Assembly (NCBI RefSeq): GCF_004340945.1
Contig: NZ_SLYD01000013.1
Span: 1-64,000 of the forward strand
DNA: 64,000 nt
From: Sphingomonas sp. PP-F2F-A104-K0414
GTDB lineage: Bacteria; Pseudomonadota; Alphaproteobacteria; Sphingomonadales; Sphingomonadaceae
Direction: 5' to 3'
In this document: positions 25,025-34,267 of the stretch, piece after piece
Numbering within the stretch: position 1 is the first letter of the stretch
How the letters are laid out: each line of letters opens with the position of its first letter
The notes under the pieces: generated by a model
Databases searched by the model: none
What the model was told of the DNA's origin: nothing
The model's input: the letters and a program-made list of their open reading frames with translations, nothing else
Program-made: the position numbers and the translations under genes

Positions 25025-25105
25025 TCGCCCCAGCGAAAGCTGGGGTCTCGTGCGGCGAGGGTGCGCTCCGTTACCGGGATATCCCAGCTTTCACTGGGAT
25101 GACGG
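25025..25105. repeat. Family C palindromic element
   Basis: Arms CCCCAGCGAAAGCTGGGG and ATCCCAGCTTTCACTGGGAT flank a divergent 40-base centre. It lies immediately right of a family D copy and 28 bases before the 3' end of the flavin reductase gene. The two elements fill the gap between convergent genes. Confidence 0.85.
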
Positions 25106-25132
25106 ACTTTGTAGTGATGACGGAATTTGGGG

Positions 25133-25750
25133 TCAGCCCGGCCGGCGCATCTTGAAGAGCGCGTCCTCGGTGATCTCGAAGTAATCCGCAGGACCGCCGC
25201 CGCGCAGGATCGGTTGCGCGCGCGCCGTCTGGTAGACACCGTCCTCCAGCATCGCTGAGTCGATGTGGATCGCGACCGCCTCGCCGAGCACCAGCCACTG
25301 GTCGAGCTCGCGGCCTTCCTTGGTCTCAAGTCGGATCAGTTGCGTCAGCTTGCACTCGAACTGCGCGCGCGACGCCGCAACGCGGGGCGGCTTCACCTTG
25401 GTCGACGCGACCATATCGAGCTTGGCGAGCGCGAACTCGTCGACGTCGGCGGCGACGTTCGCGGCGGTCGTGTTCATCGCGTCGCTGAGGTCGCGCGAGA
25501 CCAGGTTCCAGACGAACTCGCCGGTTGCCTCGATATTGGCGACGCTGTCCTTCCAGCCCATCGACGAGAAGCCGATCAGCGGCGGGCTGTAGTTGAACAG
25601 GTTGAAGAACGAATAGGGCGCGAGGTTGGCGACGCCGTCCGCGGACAGCGTGCTGACCCAGCCGATCGGCCGCGGCGCAACGATCGCATTGAGGGGATCG
25701 TGCGGCAGGCGATGGCCGTTCGTGGGCTCGTAAGAATGCCATTCGGTCAT
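25133..25750 (-). CDS. Flavin reductase-like FMN-binding protein
   Basis: This 205-residue protein has the split beta-barrel flavin reductase fold. Characteristic parts are NAIVAPRPIGWVSTLSADGVANLAPYSFFNLFNYSPPLIGFSSMGWKDS (about residues 21-70) and CKLTQLIRLETK plus VLGEAVAIHIDSAML, the typical HPBPB segments. It is probably an FMN-dependent oxidoreductase of unknown substrate. It is monocistronic and divergent from the cytochrome b gene. Confidence 0.9.
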   Translation of the reverse strand: MTEWHSYEPTNGHRLPHDPLNAIVAPRPIGWVSTLSADGVANLAPYSFFNLFNYSPPLIGFSSMGWKDSVANIEATGEFVWNLVSRDLSDAMNTTAANVAADVDEFALAKLDMVASTKVKPPRVAASRAQFECKLTQLIRLETKEGRELDQWLVLGEAVAIHIDSAMLEDGVYQTARAQPILRGGGPADYFEITEDALFKMRRPG

Positions 25751-25801
25751 ACATGTATTCCTGCTATGCCATGGTCCGACTGCCTATAGCGAAGGTCGAG
25801 C

Positions 25802-26560
25802 ATGAACGATCCCACTGCCCCGACTATCAGCACCTCGATCATCAAGCGCCATCGGCTCGCGACGCGCATATGGCACTGGGTGACGGTGGTGACGATGTTC
25901 ATCATGATCGGCAGCGGGATCGGCATCCTCAAGGCGCATCCGCGGCTGTACTGGGGCCGGTACGGCGCGAATTTCGACACCGCGTGGACGACGCTCGACC
26001 AGTGGCCGAGCTGGCTGGTGTCGCTGCTCAACCTGCTGACGATCCCGACGAGCTACAATCTGGCGCTGTCACGGCGCTGGCATCTGCTGTTCGCGCTGGT
26101 GCTCGCCTTCGCGCTGCTCGGGTTCATGATCGTCAGCCTGATCAACAAGCATTTCCAGCGCGACCTGCGCGTGCGCGCCGCCGAGCTGTCGCCGCGCGAA
26201 GTGGTGCACGACGTGAAGGAACATCTCGCCTTCCGCTTCCACGATCCCAAGAAGCCGGGCGCGTACAACATCCTCCAGAAGCTGTCCTATGTCGTGACGA
26301 TCTTCGTGCTGATCCCGGTGATGATCCTGACCGGGCTGACGATGTCGCCGGGGATGGATGCGGCGTGGCCGTGGCTGCTGGAGATATTCGGCGGGCGGCA
26401 GTCGGCGCGCTCGATCCACTTCATCGCCGCCACGGGCCTGGTGCTGTTCATCATCGCGCATCTCGCGCTGGTGATCCTGGCGGGGACGTGGAACGAAGTG
26501 CGGTCGATGATCACCGGGCGCTGGCATGTTCCCCAGCACCCCTCGGAGGACGTCGCATGA
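25802..26560 (+). CDS. Cytochrome b/b6-type membrane subunit
   Basis: This 252-residue membrane protein has about five membrane segments and histidines placed to bind two b-type haems: HRLATRIWHW, SRRWHLLFAL and RSIHFIAATGLVLFIIAHLALVI. This is the bacterial cytochrome b/b6-domain group that moves electrons between quinol and a periplasmic partner. The next gene, a molybdenum enzyme, overlaps it by 4 bases (ATGA) and is its likely partner. The start MNDPTAPTIST is a reasonable choice without a strong ribosome binding site. Confidence 0.88.
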   Translation: MNDPTAPTISTSIIKRHRLATRIWHWVTVVTMFIMIGSGIGILKAHPRLYWGRYGANFDTAWTTLDQWPSWLVSLLNLLTIPTSYNLALSRRWHLLFALVLAFALLGFMIVSLINKHFQRDLRVRAAELSPREVVHDVKEHLAFRFHDPKKPGAYNILQKLSYVVTIFVLIPVMILTGLTMSPGMDAAWPWLLEIFGGRQSARSIHFIAATGLVLFIIAHLALVILAGTWNEVRSMITGRWHVPQHPSEDVA

Positions 26561-27318
26561 GCTCGCTGATTACCCGTCGCTCGCTGGTTGTAGGCGCGAC
26601 CATCGGTGCGGGCGCGCTGCTGACCGGCTGCGACAAGATCGCCGCGAACCCCGAGGCGCGGAAAATCCTGTTCATGGGCGAGGACATGAACCGCGGGCTG
26701 CAACGCGCGCTGACCAACCGCAACGCGCTGGCGCCTGAGTTCAGCCCTGCGCAGATGTCGCCGATCTTCCGGTCGAACGGCACAAGCAATCCGGGGACGG
26801 CGGATTATACCGCGATGGTCGCCAACAATTTCGCGGATTACCGGCTGAAGGTCGGCGGGCTGGTCGATCGGCCGCTGTCGGTCTCTCTGCCGCAGCTTCG
26901 CCAGATGCCCGCGCGCGCGCAGATCACACGGCACGATTGTGTCGAGGGCTGGAGCGCGATCGGCAAATGGCAGGGACCGAAGCTTGGCGCGCTGCTCGAC
27001 GACGCCGGCCTGAAGCGCACCGCGCGCTACATCGTGTTTACCTGCGCCGACCTGTACCGCGGCGCGAATTATTACGAGTCGGTCGATCTGGTCGACGCGT
27101 TCCACCCGCAGACCATCCTCGCCTGGGCGCTCAACGATCAGGTGCTCGACGTCGCCCACGGCGCGCCCGTCCGGCTGCGCGTCGAACGGCAACTAGGCTA
27201 CAAGCATGCGAAATACGTCACGGCGATCGACGCGGTCGCCAGCCTCGAAGGTATCGGCAAGGGCAAGGGCGGCTATTGGGAAGATAACGTCGATTACGAC
27301 TGGTACGCGGGGATCTGA
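26557..27318 (+). CDS. Molybdopterin-dependent oxidoreductase (sulfite-oxidase family), Tat lipoprotein
   Basis: This 253-residue enzyme belongs to the oxidoreductase molybdopterin-binding (COG2041-type) group. The Mo-coordinating cysteine is in TRHDCVEGWSAIGKWQG (about residue 128). The N-terminus shows a twin-arginine motif (TRRSLVVGA) and a lipobox LLTGC, so the enzyme is predicted to be folded, exported and lipid-anchored. The start overlaps the stop of the upstream cytochrome b gene, so the pair probably forms a periplasmic redox complex. The substrate is unknown; MsrP-like or sulfite-type activity is possible. Confidence 0.88.
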   Translation: MSSLITRRSLVVGATIGAGALLTGCDKIAANPEARKILFMGEDMNRGLQRALTNRNALAPEFSPAQMSPIFRSNGTSNPGTADYTAMVANNFADYRLKVGGLVDRPLSVSLPQLRQMPARAQITRHDCVEGWSAIGKWQGPKLGALLDDAGLKRTARYIVFTCADLYRGANYYESVDLVDAFHPQTILAWALNDQVLDVAHGAPVRLRVERQLGYKHAKYVTAIDAVASLEGIGKGKGGYWEDNVDYDWYAGI

Positions 27319-27367
27319 ACCACCGCGGGGGTGGCGCAATTCCGTACCAGTCATTAGCTAACGCAGC

Positions 27368-28594
27368 ATGGCACTTTTCGATCGTTTCCTGGCCCGGCAG
27401 GTTAAAACCGGCGAACTCACGCTCATCCACGCGGACGGCACCACTAAGCATTTCGGCAAGCCCGACCCCGCCTATAACCCGGTCACGATCCGGCTGACCC
27501 AGCCGGGGGTCGCGGGCGCGATCGTCCGCCACCCGGCGCTCGGCGCGGCGGAGGCGTTCATGGATGGGCGCCTGGTGATCGAGCGCGGCGACATTCGCGA
27601 TCTGGTCAATCTACTCAAGGGCAACAGCCCGTGGGAGCGTGGCGGCGGGCTCAATCCGTCGCTGCCGATCAAGCTGCTCGACAAGGTCGTGCACCGCGTC
27701 GATCGCGTGAACATGGCGCGCCGGTCGAAGAAGAACGTCGCACATCATTACGACCTGTCGGACCGGCTGTACGACCTGTTCCTCGATGCGGACCGGCAAT
27801 ATTCCTGCGCGTATTTCACCGATCCGGGCAATAGCCTGGAGCAGGCGCAGTCGGACAAGAAGGCGCATATCGCCGCCAAGCTGGCGATCCAGCCCGGGAT
27901 GCGTGTGCTCGACATCGGCTGTGGCTGGGGCGGGATGGCGCTGTACCTGCACGCGAAGACCGGCGCCGAAGTGCTCGGCGTGACGCTCAGCGAGGAACAG
28001 TTGAAGGTCGCGCGGCGGCGGGCCGAGGAGGCCGGGGTCGCCGACAAGGTGAAGTTCGAGCTGATCGACTACCGCGCGCTGACCGGGAGTTTCGACCGGA
28101 TCGTCTCGGTCGGCATGTTCGAGCATGTCGGCCCGGCACACTACAAGGCGTTCTTCCGCAAATGCCGCGACCTGCTGACCGCGAACGGCGTGATGCTGCT
28201 CCACACGATCGGGCGGATGGGCGGGCCCGGCGTCACCGACACGTTCACGACCAAGTACATTTTCCCGGGCGGCTACAACCCGGCATTGTCGGAGATCGTG
28301 AAGGGATATGAGGGGCTGCGGATGTTTCCGACCGATATCGAGGTGTTGCGCGTGCATTACGCGCTGACGATCGACCAATGGTACGACCGGACGGTGGCGG
28401 CGAAGGATTCGATCGTCGCGTTGTACGACGAGCGGTTCTACCGGATGTGGACGTTCTATCTTGCGGGCGCGGCGGCGGCGTTCCGGACCGGGGGGATGGT
28501 CAACTACCAGATCCAGCTGTCGAAGAGCCGAATGACGCTGCCGCTGACGCGCGATTATATGATCGAGGGTGAGCGGGCGTTGCGCGAAGGCTGA
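27368..28594 (+). CDS. Cyclopropane-fatty-acyl-phospholipid synthase family enzyme
   Basis: This 408-residue SAM-dependent enzyme adds methylene bridges to unsaturated phospholipid chains. The SAM-binding motif MRVLDIGCGWGGMALYLH is at about residues 180-197. The family segments KNVAHHYDLSDRLYDLFLDADRQYSCAYF and FDRIVSVGMFEHVGPAHYKAFFRKC are clear. An unrelated about 90-residue N-terminal domain (SCP2-like) precedes them, as in the bacterial Cfa family. It starts 49 bases after the Mo enzyme gene, separated by a small CCACC..GGTGG hairpin. Confidence 0.93.
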   Translation: MALFDRFLARQVKTGELTLIHADGTTKHFGKPDPAYNPVTIRLTQPGVAGAIVRHPALGAAEAFMDGRLVIERGDIRDLVNLLKGNSPWERGGGLNPSLPIKLLDKVVHRVDRVNMARRSKKNVAHHYDLSDRLYDLFLDADRQYSCAYFTDPGNSLEQAQSDKKAHIAAKLAIQPGMRVLDIGCGWGGMALYLHAKTGAEVLGVTLSEEQLKVARRRAEEAGVADKVKFELIDYRALTGSFDRIVSVGMFEHVGPAHYKAFFRKCRDLLTANGVMLLHTIGRMGGPGVTDTFTTKYIFPGGYNPALSEIVKGYEGLRMFPTDIEVLRVHYALTIDQWYDRTVAAKDSIVALYDERFYRMWTFYLAGAAAAFRTGGMVNYQIQLSKSRMTLPLTRDYMIEGERALREG

Positions 28595-28657
28595 CCCACG
28601 CTCATACCATCCCCTGTACAATTCGGGCTTGGCGTAGGACGCCGCCCGTCAACCTCC

Positions 28658-28740
28658 GTGTTCCCCCGCGGAGGCGGGGGCCCAGGACCAAGCAGGGATA
28701 CGGTACCTAGCTGGGCTCCCGCGTCCGCGGGAGAACAACG
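28658..28740. repeat. Family D palindromic element
   Basis: GTTCCCCCGCGGAGGCGGGGGCCCAG and CTGGGCTCCCGCGTCCGCGGGAGAAC are inverted arms around a short centre. It lies between the cyclopropane synthase gene and the convergent EF-hand gene. Confidence 0.85.
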
Positions 28741-28757
28741 GTGTTAGGCGAATGGAG

Positions 28758-29150
28758 TTAGCGCGGGCCCTGTACGTCGGCCTTCGCCGCGGCGCGTTCG
28801 TCGCCGCCGATCTTGCCGTCCTTGTTCGCGTCGTACTTCGCGAACGTCGCCGCGAGCAGCGCCTGCGCCTCGGCCTGCGTCACCTTGCCGTCCTTGTTCT
28901 TGTCTGCGCTCGTGAACCACAGATCCGCGAGACGCTTGGCGTGGACCGGGTCCGGACGGCCCTGCCCGCCGACCTTCATGTTGCCGATCCGTGCCTGGAC
29001 CTCGGCGCGCGTCAGGACGCCGTCCTTGTTGGTATCCGACGCCGCGAATTCGGTCTTGAACTTGGCCGAGGCGGACGCGCGCGTTTCCTGCGCGAGCGCC
29101 GGGGTCGCAAGGCCGGCGAGGACGAGAAGGGTGAGGCTTTGGCGTAGCAC
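28758..29150 (-). CDS. Secreted EF-hand calcium-binding protein
   Basis: This 130-residue protein has a signal peptide (RQSLTLLVLAGLATPALA) and three EF-hand-like loops: DTNKDGVLTRAE (about residue 39), DKNKDGKVTQAE (about 82) and DANKDGKIGGDE (about 107). It is probably periplasmic and calcium-binding. Such multi-EF-hand secreted proteins are common in sphingomonads but have no assigned role. It is divergent from argG. Confidence 0.9.
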   Translation of the reverse strand: MLRQSLTLLVLAGLATPALAQETRASASAKFKTEFAASDTNKDGVLTRAEVQARIGNMKVGGQGRPDPVHAKRLADLWFTSADKNKDGKVTQAEAQALLAATFAKYDANKDGKIGGDERAAAKADVQGPR

Positions 29151-29298
29151 GGTGGGTTAACTCCAGAGGATTTGCGGCGCGAATAGACCGGTTCGGTTGT
29201 ACGCGCCATTAACGCGTGCGGTTGCATGCGCAGGTTGCATGAGGGGCCCCCAGCGCATAGGGGCGCGGGCATTGGATATTGCCCGAAGGATTCTGCCC

Positions 29299-30516
29299 GT
29301 GACCGATCAGATCAACCGCGTCGTGCTCGCCTATTCCGGTGGCCTGGACACGAGCGTGATCCTGAAATGGCTCCAGCAGACGTACAACTGCGAGGTCGTG
29401 ACCTTCACCGCCGATCTCGGCCAGGGCGAGGAACTCGAGCCGGCGCGCGCCAAGGCCGAGATGATGGGCGTCAAGCCCGAGCATATCTTCGTCGACGATC
29501 TGCGCGAGGAGTTCGTGCGCGATTACGTATTCCCGATGATGCGGTCGAACGCGCTGTACGAGGGGCTGTACCTGCTCGGTACGTCGATCGCGCGGCCGCT
29601 GATCGCCAAGCGCCAGATCGAGATCGCCAAGATGGTCGGCGCCGACGCGGTCAGCCACGGCGCGACCGGCAAGGGCAACGATCAGGTCCGCTTCGAGCTC
29701 GGCTATTACGCGCTGTCGCCCGATATCAAGGTGATCGCGCCTTGGCGGGAGTGGGATCTCACCAGCCGCACCAAGTTGATCGAGTTCGCGGAAGCGCATC
29801 AGATCCCGGTGAGCAAGGACAAGCGCGGCGAGTCGCCCTTCTCGACCGACGCGAACATGCTGCACACCTCGTCAGAAGGTAAGGTCCTCGAGAACCCGTG
29901 GGACGAGGTCCCCGACTACGTCTATTCGCGCACCGTGAACCCCGAGGACGCGCCCGACGCGCCGGAATACATCACGATCGATTTCGAGCGCGGCGACGGC
30001 GTCGCGATCAACGGCGAGGGCATGAGCCCGGCCACGCTGCTGTCGACGCTCAACGACTATGGCCGCCGCCACGGCATCGGCCGCCTCGACCTCGTCGAGA
30101 ATCGCTTCGTCGGCATGAAGAGCCGTGGAATGTACGAGACGCCAGGCGGCACGATCTATCACCTCGCGCATCGCGGCATCGAGCAGCTGACGCTCGATCG
30201 CGGCGCCGCGCACCTCAAGGACGAGCTGGCGCCGCGCTATGCCGAGCTGCTCTACAACGGCTTCTGGTTCTCGCCGGAGCGCGAGATGCTGCAGGCGGCG
30301 ATCGATCACAGCCAGGAGAAGGTGTCGGGCACCGTCCGGCTGAAGCTCTACAAGGGCGGCGTGTACGTGGTCGGCCGGAAATCGCCGAACTCGCTGTATT
30401 CGGAAAAGGTCGTGACGTTCGAGGACGACCAGGGCGCTTACGATCAGCGCGACGCGGAGGGCTTCATCAAGCTGAACGCGCTGCGGTTGCGGTTGCTTGC
30501 GAAGCGCGACCGGTAA
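29299..30516 (+). CDS. argG: Argininosuccinate synthase
   Basis: ArgG joins citrulline and aspartate to form argininosuccinate in arginine synthesis. I choose GTG at 29299 because TDQINRVVLAYSGGLDTSVILKWL is the conserved start and a GAAGGA precedes it with an 8-base spacing; upstream codons are unconserved. The ATP-binding AYSGGLDTS (P-loop-like SGG) is at about residues 9-17; SHGATGKGNDQVRFE and GRKSPNSLYSEKVVTFE are also intact. The length of 405 residues is standard. Confidence 0.97.
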   Translation: MTDQINRVVLAYSGGLDTSVILKWLQQTYNCEVVTFTADLGQGEELEPARAKAEMMGVKPEHIFVDDLREEFVRDYVFPMMRSNALYEGLYLLGTSIARPLIAKRQIEIAKMVGADAVSHGATGKGNDQVRFELGYYALSPDIKVIAPWREWDLTSRTKLIEFAEAHQIPVSKDKRGESPFSTDANMLHTSSEGKVLENPWDEVPDYVYSRTVNPEDAPDAPEYITIDFERGDGVAINGEGMSPATLLSTLNDYGRRHGIGRLDLVENRFVGMKSRGMYETPGGTIYHLAHRGIEQLTLDRGAAHLKDELAPRYAELLYNGFWFSPEREMLQAAIDHSQEKVSGTVRLKLYKGGVYVVGRKSPNSLYSEKVVTFEDDQGAYDQRDAEGFIKLNALRLRLLAKRDR

Positions 30517-30533
30517 ACCCCTGCCACGATTAT

Positions 30534-30640
30534 ACCTCTCCGGCGAAGGCCGGGGCCCAGTTGGGGGACGCCGCTAACGAAGGTCGGCGCGCCGTTACCG
30601 AGACCTTTCCATCTGGACCCCGGCCTCCCCCGGGGAGGTG
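30534..30640. repeat. Family B palindromic element downstream of argG
   Basis: Arms CTCCGGCGAAGGCCGGGGCCCAGTTGG and GGACCCCGGCCTCCCCCGGGGAGG are inverted, with a GACGCCGCTAACGAAGGTCGGCG centre and ACCTTTCC near the right arm. The orientation of the inner motifs is reversed relative to copies at 15522 and 22773. It separates argG from the FAD enzyme gene. Confidence 0.88.
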
Positions 30641-30744
30641 CACTTGGCGTGAGCACTTCCGCTCAATCCCTCAACGCCCCGCCCCGTTAACCACGCCTTA
30701 GGCATCTTCCCCCATAGATCGAGCATCTTGTGGGGAATGCCTGG

Positions 30745-32262
30745 ATGCCGAACACACCTGTCGACGTTGCGATCATTGGCGCCGGCCCCGCTGGCCTCAC
30801 CGCGGCCTATCTGCTTGGCAAGGCTGGCTATTCCGTCACCGTGATCGAGAAGGATCCGGTGTACGTCGGCGGGATCAGCCGGACCGTCGAGCATCAGGGC
30901 TTCCGATTCGATATCGGCGGGCACCGGTTCTTCTCGAAGTCGCAGCCGGTGGTCGATCTCTGGAACGAGATTCTGCCCGACGACTTCATCGAGCGGCCGC
31001 GGATGAGCCGGATCTATTACGAGGGCAAATTCTACAGCTACCCGCTGCGCGCATTCGAGGCGCTCGGCAATTTGGGGATCTGGCGCTCCACGCTGTGCAT
31101 GGCGAGCTATGCCAAGGCCAAGTTGCGTCCCAATCCCAACGTGCGCAGCTTCGAGGATTGGGTCGTCAACCAGTTCGGCCACAAGCTGTATTCGATCTTC
31201 TTCAAGACCTATACCGAGAAGGTCTGGGGCATGCCGTGCGACACGATGTCGGCGGATTGGGCCGCCCAGCGCATCAAGGGACTGAGCCTTGGCGGGGCGG
31301 TGCTTGATGGGCTGAAGCGCTCGCTCGGGCTGAACAAGCGGCCGAACGACGGGATGCAGACCAAGACGCTGCTCGAAAGCTTCCGCTATCCGCGGCTCGG
31401 GCCGGGGATGATGTGGGATGCGGCGCGCGACAAGGTGCTCGGCCACGGCAATACGATCCTGATGGGGCATGCGCTCAAACAGCTTGCCGAAGATTCGACC
31501 GGTCGCTGGCGGGTTACCGCGACCGATCGCGACGGCGCGACCGTCACGATCGATGCGGGCCATGTGATCAGCAGCGCACCGATGCGCGAGCTGGCGGGTC
31601 GTCTGCACCCGTTGCCGACGACGTTGCCACAAGCGAGCGCGCTCAGGTACCGCGATTTCCTGACGGTGGCGCTGATGATCAAGTCGCCCGACCTGTTCCC
31701 CGATAACTGGATCTACATCCACGATTCGAAGGTGAAGGTCGGCCGCGTCCAGAACTTCCGCAGCTGGTCGCCCGAGATGGTGCCCGATCCCGACATCGCC
31801 TGCGTCGGTCTCGAATATTTCTGCTTCGAGGGCGACGGGCTGTGGGCGTCGAGCGATGCCGACCTGATCGCGCTGGCGACGAAGGAGATGGCGATCCTCG
31901 GGCTGTGCGATCCGGCGCACGTCACCGGCGGTGCGGTGGTGCGGCAGGAGAAGGCGTACCCGGTGTACGACGAGGATTACCGCGACAACGTCGATGCGCT
32001 GCGCGAGGAGATCGAGGCGCGGCATCCGACCTTGCACTGCGTCGGGCGCAACGGGATGCACCGCTACAACAACCAGGATCACGCGATGATGACCGCGATG
32101 CTGACCGTGCGGAATATCCAGGCGGGCGCGCGCGTGCACGACATCTGGAGCGTCAACGAGGACGCGGAATATCACGAGGCGGGGAGCGAGGGAGAACAGG
32201 CGGGGATCGCCGCGGCCTTGTCGAGTGTGCGTGGGGTACCGGAGCGCCTCAAGGCTGCATGA
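30745..32262 (+). CDS. NAD(P)/FAD-dependent oxidoreductase, UDP-galactopyranose-mutase-like
   Basis: This 505-residue flavoprotein has the Rossmann FAD motif GAGPAGL (residues 12-18) and VIEKDPVYVGGISRT, then FDIGGHRFFSKS, which matches the UDP-galactopyranose mutase/protoporphyrinogen oxidase-like family. The first of the closely similar HxxF-type segments is at about residue 55. The C-terminal region has LHCVGRNGMHRYNNQDHAMMTAML, typical of the group. The product is probably a modified sugar nucleotide or a related metabolite for envelope glycan. It lies just upstream of two polytopic membrane protein genes. Confidence 0.85.
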   Translation: MPNTPVDVAIIGAGPAGLTAAYLLGKAGYSVTVIEKDPVYVGGISRTVEHQGFRFDIGGHRFFSKSQPVVDLWNEILPDDFIERPRMSRIYYEGKFYSYPLRAFEALGNLGIWRSTLCMASYAKAKLRPNPNVRSFEDWVVNQFGHKLYSIFFKTYTEKVWGMPCDTMSADWAAQRIKGLSLGGAVLDGLKRSLGLNKRPNDGMQTKTLLESFRYPRLGPGMMWDAARDKVLGHGNTILMGHALKQLAEDSTGRWRVTATDRDGATVTIDAGHVISSAPMRELAGRLHPLPTTLPQASALRYRDFLTVALMIKSPDLFPDNWIYIHDSKVKVGRVQNFRSWSPEMVPDPDIACVGLEYFCFEGDGLWASSDADLIALATKEMAILGLCDPAHVTGGAVVRQEKAYPVYDEDYRDNVDALREEIEARHPTLHCVGRNGMHRYNNQDHAMMTAMLTVRNIQAGARVHDIWSVNEDAEYHEAGSEGEQAGIAAALSSVRGVPERLKAA

Positions 32263-32289
32263 TGGGCCTGCGTCTACGTCATTCGTGAG

Positions 32290-32398
32290 CACCACCCCGG
32301 CAAAGGCCGCGGTCCAGTTGGAAAGGTTGTAGTAACAGCGCGATGCCCTCCGTTTGCGACGTCCCCCAACTGGGCCCCGGCCTTCGTCAGGGTGGTGT
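32290..32398. repeat. Family B palindromic element (degenerate)
   Basis: Arms CCACCCCGGCAAAGGCCGCGGTCCAGTTGG and CCAACTGGGCCCCGGCCTTCGTCAGGGTGG are inverted but carry several substitutions that weaken both hairpins. The AAAGGTTGTAGTAAC motif inside is kept. It ends 31 bases before the start codon of the next gene. Confidence 0.85.
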
Positions 32399-32429
32399 AA
32401 ATAGGGCTGATCGCTGGAACGAACACGGC

Positions 32430-34256
32430 ATGATTGACGCCCCCTTCCCCTCTGCCACACCGAAGCTCGACACCCGCCTCTGGCCAACCGTCCTGGGCGG
32501 TTGGGCACTCGCGGCGATCGTGCTCTGCCTCGCCTATTCCGGCGCGATCGCGACGTTGCGCTTCCCCGACCCCGACGATGCGATGCGGTTGCTCGAAGTG
32601 CGCGACTGGCTTGGCGGGCAGAGTTGGTGGGACGTCGCCCAGCACAGGCTGAACGGCGGCGACTTCGCGATGCACTGGTCGCGGCTGGTTGACCTGCCGA
32701 TCGCTGCGGCGATGCTGGTGCTAGATCCGTTTTTCTCGACCGATACGGCGAACCGGATCGCGATGACGGTCGTGCCGCTAATTACCCTGCTCACGCTGAT
32801 GGCACTGGTCGCTGCACTGACGCGGCAGGTGAGCGATGTCGAACGTGCCAAGCTTGCGCTGCTGCTGGCGCCGCTGTCGGTCCCGATCCTATATCAAATT
32901 CGCCCGCTCCGGATCGACCACCATGGCTGGCAGATTGTGCTCGCGATGGCTGCGACCATGGCGCTCCTCGGACGTGCCAACCTGCGAAACGGTATCCTTG
33001 CCGGGCTGGCGTTGGCGACGCTTGTGACGATTTCGCTGGAAGGGTTGCCGGTCGCCGTCACCATAACCGCAGTTGGGGCGCTGGCCTGGGCGTGGGACCC
33101 ATCGCGGCGCGCTGCCTTGATCGGCCTTGCAATTACGTTCTTCGTAGCGGCTTTGATGCTGCACATCGCTACGCGGGGGCCGGGGGCTTTCACCGCTGTT
33201 TGCGACGCGGTGTCTCCAGGCTGGTTGGCAGTGCTGGGCGTTGCGGCTGTGGGACTGTCGGTAGCGACGCTAATTGGGGCTCGATCGCTAGCGGCTCGAC
33301 TTGGAGCACTGGCTGCCGGCGCCGGCGCCGGCGCCTGCGTGGCGACGCTCGCCTTTATAACGCCGGAATGCCTTCGCGGGCCATTCGCAAGCCTCGATCC
33401 GCTTGTTTACAATCTGTGGTATCTCAAAGTTTCCGAAGGCCTTCCGATCTGGGACCAGATGCTGGTGCCGGCAATCATTACGATAGCGTCCCCCGTCGTT
33501 GGTCTCCTTGGAACCGCGCTTGCACTTCGTCGAACGTCCGGTGTGGGGCGAGAGAGTTGGGCTATGTTACTGGCGATATTGCTGGGCGCATTCGCAGTCT
33601 CCCTCATGGTTCAACGAGCCGCAGGCACCGCTAATGCATTGGCCTTGCCGGGTGCGGCGTGGATTTTATTGGCCATGCTCGAACGGGCACGGCGCATCGT
33701 GCCTGTCTTGCCCCGTATATTAGCGACGATGTTGGCTTTGATCGTCGTTTCGCCGGGCATCGTAGCCGGCACCGTTTATTCGGTATCGCGCTCAAACGCA
33801 TTGCCGGGCGGCGCTGTAACACAGCTGACCGACCGCGTTGCCTGCACGAAATTTTCCGATGTACGCGGTATAGCGATACTGCCGCCCAGCGTGATCTTTG
33901 CGCCCCTTGATCTTACGCCCGACCTGATCGCTACCACGAAACACCGTGGCATCGCCTCAGGCTATCATCGCAATGTGGCTGCTATGCACCGGGTCATCGC
34001 CACCTTCACGGGAAGCCCCAAGGCAGCCGAAGCGATGATCATCGCGAGCGGGGCGCAATATGTCGTTGGGTGTCCAGCACTCGACGAAACCGAAATATAT
34101 AAGCACTTCGCCCCAAATGGCCTTTGGGCCCGTCTTGAACGCGGCGAGCGGTTCGCGTGGCTGACTCCCGTCCCGATCGCCGGATCGCCGGTTCTTGCAT
34201 GGCGCGTGAACAACTCGTCGCGCGCACCCTTGTCTGGAGCGCCCGTCCGCCCCTAG
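32430..34256 (+). CDS. Large polytopic membrane protein, probable GT-C-type glycosyltransferase-like
   Basis: This 608-residue protein has about 10-12 membrane segments. The first outside loop after TM1 is LRFPDPDDAMRLLEVRDWLGGQSWW, an acidic DxDD motif like those of GT-C lipid-linked glycosyltransferases (ArnT, STT3 and relatives). This is pattern recognition, not proof. I choose ATG 32430, because upstream codons come from a family B repeat. Its second half (from about 33250) is visibly less GC-rich than its neighbours (TTA, ATA and AAA codons). It is followed directly by a second such protein. Confidence 0.75.
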   Translation: MIDAPFPSATPKLDTRLWPTVLGGWALAAIVLCLAYSGAIATLRFPDPDDAMRLLEVRDWLGGQSWWDVAQHRLNGGDFAMHWSRLVDLPIAAAMLVLDPFFSTDTANRIAMTVVPLITLLTLMALVAALTRQVSDVERAKLALLLAPLSVPILYQIRPLRIDHHGWQIVLAMAATMALLGRANLRNGILAGLALATLVTISLEGLPVAVTITAVGALAWAWDPSRRAALIGLAITFFVAALMLHIATRGPGAFTAVCDAVSPGWLAVLGVAAVGLSVATLIGARSLAARLGALAAGAGAGACVATLAFITPECLRGPFASLDPLVYNLWYLKVSEGLPIWDQMLVPAIITIASPVVGLLGTALALRRTSGVGRESWAMLLAILLGAFAVSLMVQRAAGTANALALPGAAWILLAMLERARRIVPVLPRILATMLALIVVSPGIVAGTVYSVSRSNALPGGAVTQLTDRVACTKFSDVRGIAILPPSVIFAPLDLTPDLIATTKHRGIASGYHRNVAAMHRVIATFTGSPKAAEAMIIASGAQYVVGCPALDETEIYKHFAPNGLWARLERGERFAWLTPVPIAGSPVLAWRVNNSSRAPLSGAPVRP

Positions 34257-34267
34257 GGTCGGACGAT

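Noticed and set aside
30595..32508. Long minus-strand frame across the FAD enzyme gene
   Set aside because: Shadow of the FAD-enzyme coding strand; no ribosome binding site or family features.
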